A stretch of 34,835 nucleotides of DNA from Myxococcota bacterium (GTDB lineage Bacteria > Myxococcota_C > UBA6777). Position numbers and translations under genes: made by a program. This document shows, in pieces, positions 16,278 through 24,842 of the stretch. Position 1 is the first letter of the stretch, and each line of letters starts with the position of its first letter. Location: the NCBI GenBank assembly GCA_963169055.1, contig CAUJFU010000134.1, positions 1-34,835 of the forward strand, in the 5' to 3' direction. The notes under the pieces are model-generated. The model saw nothing but the letters and a program-made list of their open reading frames with translations. It had not been told where the DNA came from and made no database searches.

Positions 16278-16395
16278 ACTTGTTGGGGGTGTTTGGTTTT
16301 GTGGGGTATCGTCAAAGAAGGGCTTGTGTGGAAGGGCTTGTTTTCTCGAACGATGCTCAACGAAGCGTCAAGCGATTTAGCGTGGAGTGGCAAGC

Positions 16396-18234
16396 ATGCG
16401 GTGGGTGATGCGTTTGTTGTTGTGTGGAGGGGTGTTGTTCGGCTTGTGGGCCGCGTCTTCGTGCCAAACCGATCTGCCTTGCTCTGCACAAGATTGCCTG
16501 CTTCCGCGTGCCTGTTCGGATGGTTTGTGCGTTTGTGCTGCCCCGTTGGTGGAGTGTGCGCAGGGGTGCTTTGATCTACAAAGCGATCCGCGCCATTGTG
16601 GCCGTTGCGAGGGGGCTTGTAAGGCCGAAGAACGCTGCGAACAAGGCAAATGTCTGGTCGCTTGTCCGCCAACACAGGCTTTTTGTGAGGGTCGATGCGT
16701 CTCGCCAAGCCAAGATCCCCTTCATTGCGGGGCTTGCGGTCGCTCTTGTTTGGCGGGAGGGAAGTGTGAGCAGGGGACGTGTCGCTGTGCGCCACCGTTT
16801 TTGGAGTGCGAGGGGGCTTGCATCGATCCTCGGGCAGATGGTCGTCATTGCGGAGGGTGTGGCCAGCCTTGTCCTGCGGGGCAAGTTTGTGTGGAGGGCG
16901 GTTGTGTGGCCTCATGTCCTGCGGGGACGCCTGCCGTTTGTTTGGGCGGCTGCATCGCACTTGAGCGCGATCTGCTGCATTGTGGGGCCTGTGGTCGTGC
17001 TTGCAAGGTGGGCTTGTTTTGCGTTAACGGACAATGCGGTTGTGTCGGTCAATCGGTACTTTGCGCAGATCGTTGTGTGGATGCAAACACCGATCGCCAA
17101 CATTGTGGAGGGTGTGAAAAAGCCTGTGTTTCGGGCGAAGTTTGTGTCGAAGGGCAGTGCCAAGTGTCTTGTCCTGCGGTGACGCCAACGGTGTGTTTTG
17201 GGGGATGTGTGGATGTTAACAAAAACCCCGAACATTGCGGTCGTTGTGGGAACGCCTGTCAAAAAGACGAACGTTGCGAAGCGGGGGCGTGCATCAAGGC
17301 TTGCTCGGCGCAGAACCCCGATGTGTGCGATGGGCAGTGCGTAGATATCCAAGGAGATGCGCGTCATTGCGGCGGTTGTGGCAAGGCTTGCGCAAATGAT
17401 GCGCTGTGCTTGCAAGGGCGTTGCGTGGTTCCCGATATCACGTCCGAAGCCAATCTCTCGGCGGGTCGGTTCACGATGGGATCGCCTACTTTGGAAAAGG
17501 GCCGTCAAAAAGACGAAAACCAACACGATGTGCGTTTGACAAGAGCTTTTTCGATCCGACGCTATGAAGTGACGCAAAAAGAATTCAAGGAACGTATGGG
17601 CTACAATCCCTCGTTTTTTGCGGATTGTGGGGAGATCTGTCCAGTCGAAAATGTCAATTGGCACGAAGCGCTTGCGTTTGCGAACGCGCTTTCTCGGAAG
17701 AACGGACTTGAAGAGTGCTTTTCTTGTGCGGGAGTCGGTACAGCGGTGTCTTGCACGATCAAGCCCGCGTATGCGGGAAACAGCTACTACGCTTGTGCGG
17801 GCTATCGTTTGCCGACCGAAGCAGAGTGGGAATATGCCTATCGTGCGGGGACAAATACGGCGCTTTACAACGGAGATATCACCCTGACGACTTGCGACAC
17901 TCTCGATCCCAACGCGGAGCAGATCGGGTGGTATTGTGGGAATTCACCCCACAAAGGAACATCGCGTGTTGGGCGCAAAAAGCCCAATCCATGGGGGCTG
18001 TATGATATGGCGGGAAACGTTTGGGAGTGGTGCTATGATGCGTATGCTCTTTACCCATCCCAAGCTGCGGTTGATCCTGTGCAATTGAAGCCAACTCAAG
18101 GCGATTATATGGTCTTTCGAGGTGGCGGATTTTGGGCGGAGTCGCGAATGTTGCGTGCTGCGACGCGGGCAGGGATGCGGATCAACAGTCGTGGTTCGGG
18201 CGTGGGCTTTCGGGTTGTGAAGACGATGCGCTAA
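16396..18234 (+). CDS. Exported Cys-rich repeat protein with a C-terminal FGE/sulfatase-modifying-factor-like domain
   Basis: The 612-residue product begins with a signal peptide (LLLCGGVLFGLWAASSC, possibly a lipobox ending ASSC). Residues ~40-345 hold seven cysteine repeats of about 45 residues, each with C..C[IV]D....D..HCGxCxxxC and a following CxxGxC, as seen in Myxococcota surface proteins. From ~355 to the end is an FGE-sulfatase domain (GRFTMGSP, YRLPTEAEWEYAYRAGT, NPWGLYDMAGNVWEWCYD, FRGGGFW). The two catalytic cysteines of true formylglycine-generating enzymes, normally soon after the RGGS motif, are absent (FWAESRMLRAATRAG), so it should be a binding domain rather than an FGE. ATG 16396 has GGAG 8 bp upstream. 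Disulphide-rich and probably surface-exposed. Confidence 0.9.
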   Translation: MRWVMRLLLCGGVLFGLWAASSCQTDLPCSAQDCLLPRACSDGLCVCAAPLVECAQGCFDLQSDPRHCGRCEGACKAEERCEQGKCLVACPPTQAFCEGRCVSPSQDPLHCGACGRSCLAGGKCEQGTCRCAPPFLECEGACIDPRADGRHCGGCGQPCPAGQVCVEGGCVASCPAGTPAVCLGGCIALERDLLHCGACGRACKVGLFCVNGQCGCVGQSVLCADRCVDANTDRQHCGGCEKACVSGEVCVEGQCQVSCPAVTPTVCFGGCVDVNKNPEHCGRCGNACQKDERCEAGACIKACSAQNPDVCDGQCVDIQGDARHCGGCGKACANDALCLQGRCVVPDITSEANLSAGRFTMGSPTLEKGRQKDENQHDVRLTRAFSIRRYEVTQKEFKERMGYNPSFFADCGEICPVENVNWHEALAFANALSRKNGLEECFSCAGVGTAVSCTIKPAYAGNSYYACAGYRLPTEAEWEYAYRAGTNTALYNGDITLTTCDTLDPNAEQIGWYCGNSPHKGTSRVGRKKPNPWGLYDMAGNVWEWCYDAYALYPSQAAVDPVQLKPTQGDYMVFRGGGFWAESRMLRAATRAGMRINSRGSGVGFRVVKTMR

Positions 18235-18249
18235 GACGAAGATATCGTA

Positions 18250-19497
18250 TTAGGGGAGACGGCGTGAGAGGAAAAAAGCACACAGGGTAAGAGCAAGAGA
18301 CAGCGCAAACAGCGATGGATAGGAGAGAAACAACAACAAGAAACCTGCGAGCAGAGGAGATAGCTGGCCGATGGCGGTGGCGAGATTCGCAAGGCCGATG
18401 TAGAGGGGGCGCTGGTTGTCGGGAGCATGATCGATCACCCATCCAAAGAAGCCAAGACTCCAAGTACAACGCTCGCTGCCGCGTAAAAAGGTTGCGCAAG
18501 AAAGCAGCGTGAGTGCGTAAGGCATAGGAGAGAACGTTGCAGCGATGGCGCACAACAGATGCAGGGACAGAAATGTCAGCCCGGCCCAGATGCCAAAACG
18601 TTGATGCCAACGTTCGATGAGCGGGGTCAAGGTAAGGGCGGCGAAGACACGTCCCGCGATCAACAACAACACAAAGTGCCCCAAGATCTCGGAAGAAGGC
18701 AGACGAAGAACTTTGAGCGCGTACACGGTGTAAAAGATGGACGCGCCGTTGGCGATATCAAAGAGCAAACGCACCACGAGAAAACGCCCGAATGGTGGGT
18801 CTTTTTGGATGATCTGCAACAGATATCGCGGATATTCCTTGAGTGGAGGCAGTTGAAGCAGATGTTGAGGGGGGCGTTCTTGTACTTGGATCAAGGAGAG
18901 CCACCCCGCGATCATCAGCAAGCCCGATATCGCGAAGAGAAGGGCAAAGTTGTAAGGGAAGGTGTATCGAGACAGCACGAAAGGGACGATGGTGAGGGCC
19001 GCGATCGCGATAAAGGGGCCTTGGAGGACTTGGGCGTAGCCGAGGACGCGGGAGCGGGAGCGGGCTTGAAGGCTACTGCCGAGCAGATCAGACCATGCGG
19101 TGGCGACGACTCCTTCGATCATCCGTGCGATCATGCAGGTGATCAAAAAGCTCCACAGCAGAAGTTGCGGGTGATTCGGGCCGATCCACATGATCAGAAC
19201 AGCGAGAGAGAAAAACAGCAGACGTGCAAGGAACCCGGGCCAGATCACCCAAGGCTTGCGGGTTTGGGAACGCGAGATCGGTCGTGCTGCCAAAAGTTGA
19301 GGAGCCAGCCAAAGAGTGTAAAAGGACGCACTTGCGAGGCCGATCAACCATGTTTCTTGGGTGAGGTGGCTGACAAAAGCAGGGATGGTGGTGCTTGGAT
19401 CGATGATCGAAAGGGCTGTTCCGAAAAAGAACACATCAAAAAACAGCGCATAGAAGTTTCGTTTTTCGTTGGGCGGAGGAGCATGTGGCGTTGTCAA
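18250..19497 (-). CDS. Major facilitator superfamily transporter
   Basis: The 415-residue protein has about 12 hydrophobic segments in two halves joined by a central cytoplasmic loop (QERPPQHLLQLPPLKEYPRYLLQ). The first half has FALLFAISGLLMIAGWLSLIQ and a short RSRSRVLG loop; the second has IGLANLATAIGQLSPLLAGF. This fits an MFS exporter or importer, but I see no subfamily motif that fixes a substrate. The start is TTG at 19497, with AAGGAA 6 bp upstream; an ATG start would drop the first membrane helix. It is the last gene of the minus-strand series, 51 bp after the LolC/E-like gene. Confidence 0.88.
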   Translation of the reverse strand: MTTPHAPPPNEKRNFYALFFDVFFFGTALSIIDPSTTIPAFVSHLTQETWLIGLASASFYTLWLAPQLLAARPISRSQTRKPWVIWPGFLARLLFFSLAVLIMWIGPNHPQLLLWSFLITCMIARMIEGVVATAWSDLLGSSLQARSRSRVLGYAQVLQGPFIAIAALTIVPFVLSRYTFPYNFALLFAISGLLMIAGWLSLIQVQERPPQHLLQLPPLKEYPRYLLQIIQKDPPFGRFLVVRLLFDIANGASIFYTVYALKVLRLPSSEILGHFVLLLIAGRVFAALTLTPLIERWHQRFGIWAGLTFLSLHLLCAIAATFSPMPYALTLLSCATFLRGSERCTWSLGFFGWVIDHAPDNQRPLYIGLANLATAIGQLSPLLAGFLLLFLSYPSLFALSLALTLCAFFLSRRLP

Positions 19498-19548
19498 GTA
19501 AGGTTCCTTGCGCGGTGGTTGCGCGAAGAAGTCGGGGGATGGGGAAGA

Positions 19549-20787
19549 TCACTCGTAGCGCAAGATGTCTACGGGTTTTTGTCGGGCGGCTTGGACTGCG
19601 GGATAGATCGCCGAGAGAAAAGCGATGATCAAGGCACAGACCGCAACAACGGTGACTTCGACAGGTCGGATCTGGATGGGAAGTCGAGAGATGAAGTAGA
19701 TCTCGGCATCAAGGCGGATATGAAGGCGTTGGGCAAGTTGACAAAGAAGCAGCCCGAGAAAAACACCTGCAAGAGTCCCAAGCGCGCCGATGTACAAACC
19801 ATACGTCATAAAGATCTTCATGATATCTTGGCGGCTTGCGCCCATCGTTCGAAGGATGGCGATATCTTTGGATTTTTCGAGCACCATCAAGATCAACGTC
19901 CCTGCGATGTTGAGGGAAGCGACAAGGATAATAAAGAGCAAGACGATACTGAGCGCGAACTTGTTTTGCTCGATGGCTTTGAACAAGTTGCGATTCATAT
20001 CGCGCCAGTCTTGGAGCCGATAAGGCCATCCCCCCAGTTGTTGCAAGATCCCCGATTTCACGGAGGCGATCTGTTGGAGATCATGCAGCAGGATCTCTAA
20101 GCCGCTGACCGAGTTGTTGAGGTTAAAGAAGCTTTGGGCTTGAGAAAGCTCGATCACGCATTGTTTGCTGTCGTATTGATGGAAGCCAAAACGAAAGAGA
20201 TAAGAGACGCGAAAGTTTCGATGGCTAGAGCGCTGTTTGTAGCTGAGTCCAAAAAGGCTGATCGGCGAGATCACACGGACGATATCGCCTTCGCGGACTT
20301 GGAGCTTTTCAGCGAGACTTTTGCCGAGAGCGATACCGGGAAGTTCGGCAGGATGGGGTGATTTGAGGCGCATGAGACCTTGGGGCTTGCTCAGGCCGTG
20401 GCGCAAGAGGGTTTCGAGGTGAGCGGGTTTGGAGATATCGATGCCTTTGAGGCCAACCCCAATGCGCTTTCGTCCTGCGGAGATCATGACTTCACCGAGG
20501 ACGATGGGGGAGACGCTACGGATACCGGGATAACGCAGGAGTTTTTGTTGAACGCTTTGGTGGTCGCGGAAGTCCACACCATAACGAAACAGGATGGCGT
20601 GGGCGTGGGCTCCGATCGCTTTGGAGATGAGTTCTTGTTGAAAGCCGTTCATCACGGAGAGGACGACCGTCAGAGTCGCCACTCCAAGCGTCACGCCAAG
20701 GATGCTGATCAACGTGATCAGCGAGATAAAAGAGGTGCGCTGGCGTGATTTGAGGTAGCGCAAGCCGATCCATGTTTCGTAACTCAT
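19549..20787 (-). CDS. lolE: LolC/LolE-family lipoprotein-releasing ABC permease
   Basis: The Lol system extracts mature lipoproteins from the inner membrane. The 412-residue protein has an N-terminal membrane helix (~22-47, ISLITLISILGVTLGVATLTVVLSVMNGF), a large periplasmic domain (~48-270) and three C-terminal helices with the FtsX-type MacB/LolC core (AILRTMGASRQDIMKIFMTYG, AIYPAVQAARQKPVDILRYE). The ending PVDILRYE is typical of LolC/E. ATG 20787 aligns with family N-termini; GGGAG lies about 10 bp upstream. No LolD ATPase or second permease is adjacent, so it may act as a homodimer (LolF-like) with a distant LolD; that is inference. Confidence 0.92.
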   Translation of the reverse strand: MSYETWIGLRYLKSRQRTSFISLITLISILGVTLGVATLTVVLSVMNGFQQELISKAIGAHAHAILFRYGVDFRDHQSVQQKLLRYPGIRSVSPIVLGEVMISAGRKRIGVGLKGIDISKPAHLETLLRHGLSKPQGLMRLKSPHPAELPGIALGKSLAEKLQVREGDIVRVISPISLFGLSYKQRSSHRNFRVSYLFRFGFHQYDSKQCVIELSQAQSFFNLNNSVSGLEILLHDLQQIASVKSGILQQLGGWPYRLQDWRDMNRNLFKAIEQNKFALSIVLLFIILVASLNIAGTLILMVLEKSKDIAILRTMGASRQDIMKIFMTYGLYIGALGTLAGVFLGLLLCQLAQRLHIRLDAEIYFISRLPIQIRPVEVTVVAVCALIIAFLSAIYPAVQAARQKPVDILRYE

Positions 20788-20880
20788 TGACCGAAAACTC
20801 CCGTGAAAGCAAAAGCAGGGCGCGAGAAGCACACAGCGATCTGCGGTGTGCGCAGGAAAAGAGCAGCGATACAAAATGCG

Positions 20881-20902
20881 ATAGGAGCGAAGTAAGTCCT
20901 AT
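20881..20902. repeat. Small inverted repeat ATAGGA/TCCTAT
   Basis: ATAGGA (20881-20886) pairs with TCCTAT (20897-20902), then GCGTAA follows. The words TCCTAT and GCGTAA also occur in the ends of the element at 10243-10453. It sits between yciO and the LolC/E gene. Relation is tentative. Confidence 0.35.
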
Positions 20903-20919
20903 GCGTAATTCCGATCCGA

Positions 20920-21528
20920 TCAAAAGAAGACAGCGGGATCGCCGACGCCAAGGCGCAAGACTTCGGGGGTTGCGGTGGTCAAGTCGACGATGGTGGACGG
21001 ATTTTCGGGGAGGATCTCTGCATCGATCACCGCGCCGATCAATTTTCCGTAAAGGTCTTCGATCTCACGGGGATCGTCGATGTATTGGCCTGAGAGATCG
21101 TTGGCGGTGACGTTGAGCAGAGGGGTTCCCATGAGTTCAAGAATGCCGAGAATCACGGGATGATCGGGGATGCGGATGCCGACTTCTTTGCGTTTGCCTT
21201 GGAGGTGGCGTGGGACTTCTTTGGTGGCTTGAAGAATGAGCGTGTAGGGGCCGGGTAGGACGCGTTTGGCGACACGGTAGGCGATATCGCCGATGTAGCA
21301 GTATTGAGAGACCTGTTTAAAGGAGGACGCTAAGAGCGCACCCGGCTTGTTTTTGGGGCGGTTGGTGATGCGATAGAGTTTTTCGACGGCCTTGCGTTGG
21401 TTCATATCGCATCCAAGGCCATAACCCGTATCGGTGGGATAGCAAAGGATCTCGCCTTCTTGGAGGATCTCCATAGCGCGTTGAAGTTTTCGGGGTTGAG
21501 GGTGGTGTTCATTGAGTACGAGCAGCAT
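20920..21528 (-). CDS. yciO: YciO/Sua5/YrdC-family protein
   Basis: The product (202 aa) matches E. coli YciO closely in layout: NEHHPQPRKLQRAMEILQEGEILCYPTDTGYGLGCDM, then NRPKNKPGALLASSF, LPGPYTLILQATKEVPRHLQGKRKEVGIRIPDHP and a closing STIVDLTTATPEVLRLGVGDP. The Sua5/YrdC fold makes threonylcarbamoyl-AMP for the t6A37 tRNA modification; YciO is a paralogue with weak activity and may serve ribosomes or RNA instead. The variant PGALLA replaces the usual KxR region of TsaC, which favours YciO over TsaC. ATG 21528 was chosen because the family N-terminus begins there. It sits in the minus-strand series, 69 bp after the zinc-ribbon gene. Confidence 0.9.
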   Translation of the reverse strand: MLLVLNEHHPQPRKLQRAMEILQEGEILCYPTDTGYGLGCDMNQRKAVEKLYRITNRPKNKPGALLASSFKQVSQYCYIGDIAYRVAKRVLPGPYTLILQATKEVPRHLQGKRKEVGIRIPDHPVILGILELMGTPLLNVTANDLSGQYIDDPREIEDLYGKLIGAVIDAEILPENPSTIVDLTTATPEVLRLGVGDPAVFF

Positions 21529-21597
21529 GGACTTTCCGTGTGTGTCGAGTGTGGGGCGATGGAGAGAGAAAGCGAGCAAAGCGGGGAGGATGAAGGA

Positions 21598-22029
21598 TTA
21601 AGAGGACGTGTTCTCTTCGGAAGGATCGTCTTCTTCGGGGGGAAATCCCAAGAACAAGCCACACTCGGGACATTCGCCTTCGTCAGTGACTTCGGAGATC
21701 TCGGTTTGGCATCCCGGGCAGACGACGGTGTCTTGGGACAGATCGACGATCTGATCGGGGGGAGCCTCAAGGCCCGCAAAGGCAAGGGTTTCTTGCCAGA
21801 TCTGTTGAAAAAGTTCCACGACCGCTTCGATATCTTCGCGGTATACGCGCAGTTCGAGGGTGGGTGGGCCTTGTGCAGGGACTTCGCCTTCGATGTCACC
21901 GACGATCACGGCGGGGATGTCGTATTCTTCGAGCGTGATCAAGCGCTCTCGGCAGTTTTGAAGGTCGCCTAGAAAGACTGTCACCATCTCTTCGATGGGA
22001 AAATCAAGAGCCGTTTGTTTGTCTTCCAT
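21598..22029 (-). CDS. Small zinc-ribbon protein with a DUF2007-like N-terminus
   Basis: The 143-residue product has two parts. Residues ~14-80 read as a beta-alpha-beta domain (MVTVFLGDLQNCRERLITLEEYDIPAVIVG and LELRVYREDIEAVVELFQ), resembling DUF2007 signal-transducing domains. Residues 104-123 hold CPGC-x12-CPEC (Cys 104, 107, 120, 123), a zinc ribbon. The C-terminal tail is acidic (EEDDPSEEN). The start at ATG 22029 avoids a 56-bp overlap with the cyclophilin gene that the longer frame (to 22122) would cause; the ribosome-binding site is weak (GAGAGAG). Function unknown; cytoplasmic. Confidence 0.75.
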   Translation of the reverse strand: MEDKQTALDFPIEEMVTVFLGDLQNCRERLITLEEYDIPAVIVGDIEGEVPAQGPPTLELRVYREDIEAVVELFQQIWQETLAFAGLEAPPDQIVDLSQDTVVCPGCQTEISEVTDEGECPECGLFLGFPPEEDDPSEENTSS

Positions 22030-22066
22030 CTCTCTCTCGTCGCCGTCTCTGGGCGGTTTGCGCGAT

Positions 22067-22582
22067 CTAGGCACGCCGTATTTGGATGGTTTCGAGGACG
22101 ACAGGGGTTCGGGGTTTGTCACCGGGACCTGTGGGAGTGGAAGCGATGGCGTCCACGATATTCATTCCGCCCACAACTTTGCCAAAGACGGAGTGGCGGT
22201 TGTCGAGCCACGGGGTGGCTTTGTGGGTGATAAAGAATTGGCTGCCGTTGGTGTTGGGGCCAGAGTTCGCCATGCTCAACACGCCGGGACCATCGTGTTT
22301 GAGCGCGGGGTGGAATTCATCAGCAAATTTGTAGCCGGGACCGCCTGTACCCACACCAAGGGGGCAACCGCCTTGGATCATGAAGTCTTTGATGATGCGG
22401 TGAAAAGCAAGGCCGTTATAAAAGGGGCGGTTGTGTTGGGCTTGGCGGGTTTTGGGGTCAAGCCATTCTTGGCTTCCCGTCGCGAGGCCGACAAAGTTGG
22501 CGACGGTGTGCGGGGCTTGCTGTTCAAAGAGTTCAACGGTGAAGTTGCCCATACTGGTATAAAAATCTGCATAAAGAGCCAT
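22067..22582 (-). CDS. Cytoplasmic cyclophilin-type peptidyl-prolyl isomerase
   Basis: Cyclophilins catalyse cis-trans isomerisation of X-Pro bonds. The 171-residue protein is a minimal cyclophilin with no signal peptide: [36 protein letters not shown] (catalytic Arg62, with Phe67 and Gln70), [15 protein letters not shown], and [15 protein letters not shown]. All active-site residues look intact. AAGGAA lies upstream of ATG 22582. It lies 27 bp from the next, exported cyclophilin on the same strand, and three paralogues are in tandem. Confidence 0.95.
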   Translation of the reverse strand: MALYADFYTSMGNFTVELFEQQAPHTVANFVGLATGSQEWLDPKTRQAQHNRPFYNGLAFHRIIKDFMIQGGCPLGVGTGGPGYKFADEFHPALKHDGPGVLSMANSGPNTNGSQFFITHKATPWLDNRHSVFGKVVGGMNIVDAIASTPTGPGDKPRTPVVLETIQIRRA

Positions 22583-22609
22583 GCGTTTTTCCTTTTTGTG
22601 ATGGGGAGA

Positions 22610-23455
22610 TTAGTCGTCTTCGCTCAGTCGTAGCCAAGTGCGTTTCCACGCCTTGCCAAGCTGGATCTTGACGCGTTTGATTTGGATCGGTGAGGACGGT
22701 TGGCCGCTTGCATCGAGTGGTGCTTCGGCCATGGCGTTGATCACGTCCATTCCGTGAACCACTTTGCCAAAGATCGTGTAACCACGGCGCACAACGCGTT
22801 CTTTGCAGATCGCGCTACCGTCGGCAGCACTCGGAAACTGCCGTGCGTAGTCTGTGCAATCCTGATCGCTGAGGCAGCGTACAGGGGTCGAAAAGTTTTC
22901 GCAATAGCGTCCTTTGATCTCTTTGGGATCGAGCCAAGGGGTGCTACGCAGGGTGATGTAAAACTGGCTGCCGTTGGTGTTGGAGCCGATGTTGGAAAAG
23001 CCGACCATTCCGACGGTTTGGTGACGGAGTTGTGGATGAAATTCATCGTCTGCCGAAAAGCCGGGTCCACCGCGTCCATTGCCAAGCGGGCATCCTCCCT
23101 GCACCAAGTAAGTGGGGAGGATTCGATGGAAGGTCAAACCATCGTAGAGTGGGCGTTTGACTTTTTGCTTGGTTTTGGGATCAGTCCATTCACGCGCTCC
23201 TGTCGCGAGATCGATAAAGTGTTTGACCGATTTCGGGACGTATCGCTCGAACAGTTCGATGACGACGGCACCGCGCTCTGTGTGCAAGATTGCCCAAGGT
23301 TGTTTGGAAGTGTCGCTGTTTGCGGCGTTTGGGGGAACAAGCAGGAGTCCCACAAACAACACCGCAAGGCCCGCGCCCCCGCTTGCAAGCCGCAGAAAGC
23401 GCGTCCATACGGTGCGTCTGTGTTGAGGGGGGGGAGAGAACGATTGGGCTTTCAT
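22610..23455 (-). CDS. Exported or membrane-anchored cyclophilin with a four-Cys insert
   Basis: The 281-residue protein has a basic N-terminus and a hydrophobic segment (~24-43, ASGGAGLAVLFVGLLLVPPNA), either a signal peptide or an anchor, then a cyclophilin domain (~52-275). The active site reads FHRILPTYLVQGGCP: the catalytic Arg111 is present but Phe-Met is changed to Tyr-Leu. Between the WLD strand and the FGKV strand sits an extra ~45 residues with Cys at 185, 194, 200 and 217, absent from the cytoplasmic paralogue. Start ATG 23455 has GGAG 8 bp upstream; the longer frame (to 23548) is unsupported. It probably folds periplasmic or surface proteins. Confidence 0.92.
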   Translation of the reverse strand: MKAQSFSPPPQHRRTVWTRFLRLASGGAGLAVLFVGLLLVPPNAANSDTSKQPWAILHTERGAVVIELFERYVPKSVKHFIDLATGAREWTDPKTKQKVKRPLYDGLTFHRILPTYLVQGGCPLGNGRGGPGFSADDEFHPQLRHQTVGMVGFSNIGSNTNGSQFYITLRSTPWLDPKEIKGRYCENFSTPVRCLSDQDCTDYARQFPSAADGSAICKERVVRRGYTIFGKVVHGMDVINAMAEAPLDASGQPSSPIQIKRVKIQLGKAWKRTWLRLSEDD

Positions 23456-23579
23456 CGAAAAGTCTCCGCAGCATACAGCCGCTTGGGCTGTGGGTTGGAT
23501 AAAGATTGACCGGGATCGCGACAGTGCGACTTTGGAGCAACGCCCCACAACATCTATCCCAAGCGTGTCGCGCCTAGGT

Positions 23580-24437
23580 TTATTTGGTGGGTGGAGTGGT
23601 GGGCGGCTTTGGGGGAACCGTGTTGAGGTGGTTGATATCGAGCCATGCTTTGTCCCATTGGGCGGTTTTTTTGATCAAGACGCGGTTCATGGTGATGTTT
23701 TCGGTGGGGCGGGTTTGGTTGTGGGGGGCGTTTCCGATGGCGATCACGACGTCTTGACCGTGAACCACTTGACCAAAGACGCTGTGGCCGCGCTTGACAG
23801 TGCGGTTGCAGGCGGGTTTTCCGCTGGCGAACTGCGGGTAGCGCTGAGCGAGGATCTCGCATTGGAAGTCGCCTTGGCATCGGACAAAGCGACCCGGAAA
23901 GTTGGAGCACACCTTCATCTCGCTGCCATCGAGCCAAGGGGTGGCTTTGTGGGTGATAAAGAATTGGCTACCGTTGGTGTTGGGACCCGAGTTCGCCATG
24001 CTCAAGATGCCGGGCTTGTCGTGCTTGAGGTCGGGATGGAACTCGTCTTCAAACCGATATCCCGGGCCGCCTGTTCCGTTTCCAAGCGGACAGCCTGTTT
24101 GGATCATAAAGCTGGGGATGACGCGGTGGAAAATACGGCCATCATAGAAGGGGCGGTTGTATTGCATCTGGCCGCTGGTCGGGTCTTTCCAAGCCTTGGT
24201 GCCTGTGGCAAGGGCGACAAAGTTAGCGACGGTTTTGGGGACACGTTTGGCAAAGAGTTGCGCGATGATCGTGCCTTTGGAAGTGTAGATCACAGCCCAC
24301 GTTTTTTCGGCGGTGTCGGTGGTTTCTTTGTTGCCGGGCCAAGGTGTGAAGCCTTGCGCTGCGGCGTTGGGCAGAGTCATCGCATAAGTCAAGAGCAAGC
24401 CAAGCCAAAGTGACGGATACAGCAGACGTTTCAACAT
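23580..24437 (-). CDS. Periplasmic cyclophilin with a four-Cys insert
   Basis: The 285-residue product has a cleavable signal peptide ending LPNAAAQ (~28) and a cyclophilin domain (~44-270). The active site is [15 protein letters not shown] (Arg105), with the usual QGG changed to QTG. The same insert as in the next gene is present, with Cys at 177, 187, 193 and 210. The segment [20 protein letters not shown] is identical to the cytoplasmic paralogue, and the DNA there agrees at about 64 of 67 positions. AAAGGA lies 7 bp before ATG 24437. It heads the minus-strand series, so a promoter is expected in the gap to 24842. A Pro/Thr-rich tail closes the protein. Confidence 0.93.
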   Translation of the reverse strand: MLKRLLYPSLWLGLLLTYAMTLPNAAAQGFTPWPGNKETTDTAEKTWAVIYTSKGTIIAQLFAKRVPKTVANFVALATGTKAWKDPTSGQMQYNRPFYDGRIFHRVIPSFMIQTGCPLGNGTGGPGYRFEDEFHPDLKHDKPGILSMANSGPNTNGSQFFITHKATPWLDGSEMKVCSNFPGRFVRCQGDFQCEILAQRYPQFASGKPACNRTVKRGHSVFGQVVHGQDVVIAIGNAPHNQTRPTENITMNRVLIKKTAQWDKAWLDINHLNTVPPKPPTTPPTK

Positions 24438-24534
24438 ACAGAATCCTTTGTTCTTTGAGTGTCAGGGGAGCAAAAACGGAGCCTCTTGGAAGGGTCGGTG
24501 TGTTGGGGATATCGGTTCAAAGAGGGCGTAAAAA

Positions 24535-24596
24535 AGCATCAGCCCGCTGCGCCGAATCCGTACAAAGCATCGGCCCGTTGCGCCGAACCCGTACGC
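24535..24596. repeat. 31-bp tandem repeat, two copies
   Basis: Copies 24535-24565 and 24566-24596 agree at 26 of 31 positions; both start AGCATCRGCCCGYTGCGCCG. The period equals that of the unrelated array at 2691. Confidence 0.75.
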
Positions 24597-24733
24597 ATCC
24601 GCAAAATATGGAGCCGTATGTAGCACAAAAGCCGCCGCGATGGCAAGCCTTTCGATCACCCTTGTGGAGTGGTCTTTTTCGAGGCTTGTTGCCCCAAGCA
24701 ACGGCGTGGATGTGTGATGGTCTGGTGTCTCGC

Positions 24734-24762
24734 TTGACAGGGGGTTGTGTGTGCTGTTAAGT
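24734..24762 (+). promoter_or_regulatory. Possible sigma-70 promoter of the murI-ftsEX operon
   Basis: A perfect -35 TTGACA (24734-24739) is followed after 17 bp by a poor -10, TTAAGT (24757-24762, 3 of 6). It lies about 80 bp before the first gene. Weak evidence because of the -10. Confidence 0.3.
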
Positions 24763-24842
24763 GCATGGGGATTGCGTGCGTGTTGCTGGGCTGATGCGTT
24801 GCGTGTGGGTCGATTCAGACGGATGTTGTTGAGGTTGGAAAG

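Larger units (their letters stand above)
24438..24842. other. Divergent intergenic region between the cyclophilin series and the murI operon
   Basis: 405 bp with no gene. It holds a 2 x 31-bp tandem repeat (24535-24596) and a possible plus-strand promoter (24734-24762). I could not place the minus-strand promoter. Confidence 0.45.

Noticed and set aside
16396-18234. Active formylglycine-generating enzyme for a sulfatase
   Set aside because: The catalytic cysteine pair is missing and no sulfatase gene is present.
18559-20100. A long plus-strand open frame (513 codons) opposite the MFS and LolC/E genes
   Set aside because: Its product is charged low-complexity sequence with no domain, while the minus strand encodes two clear membrane-protein families over the same bases.
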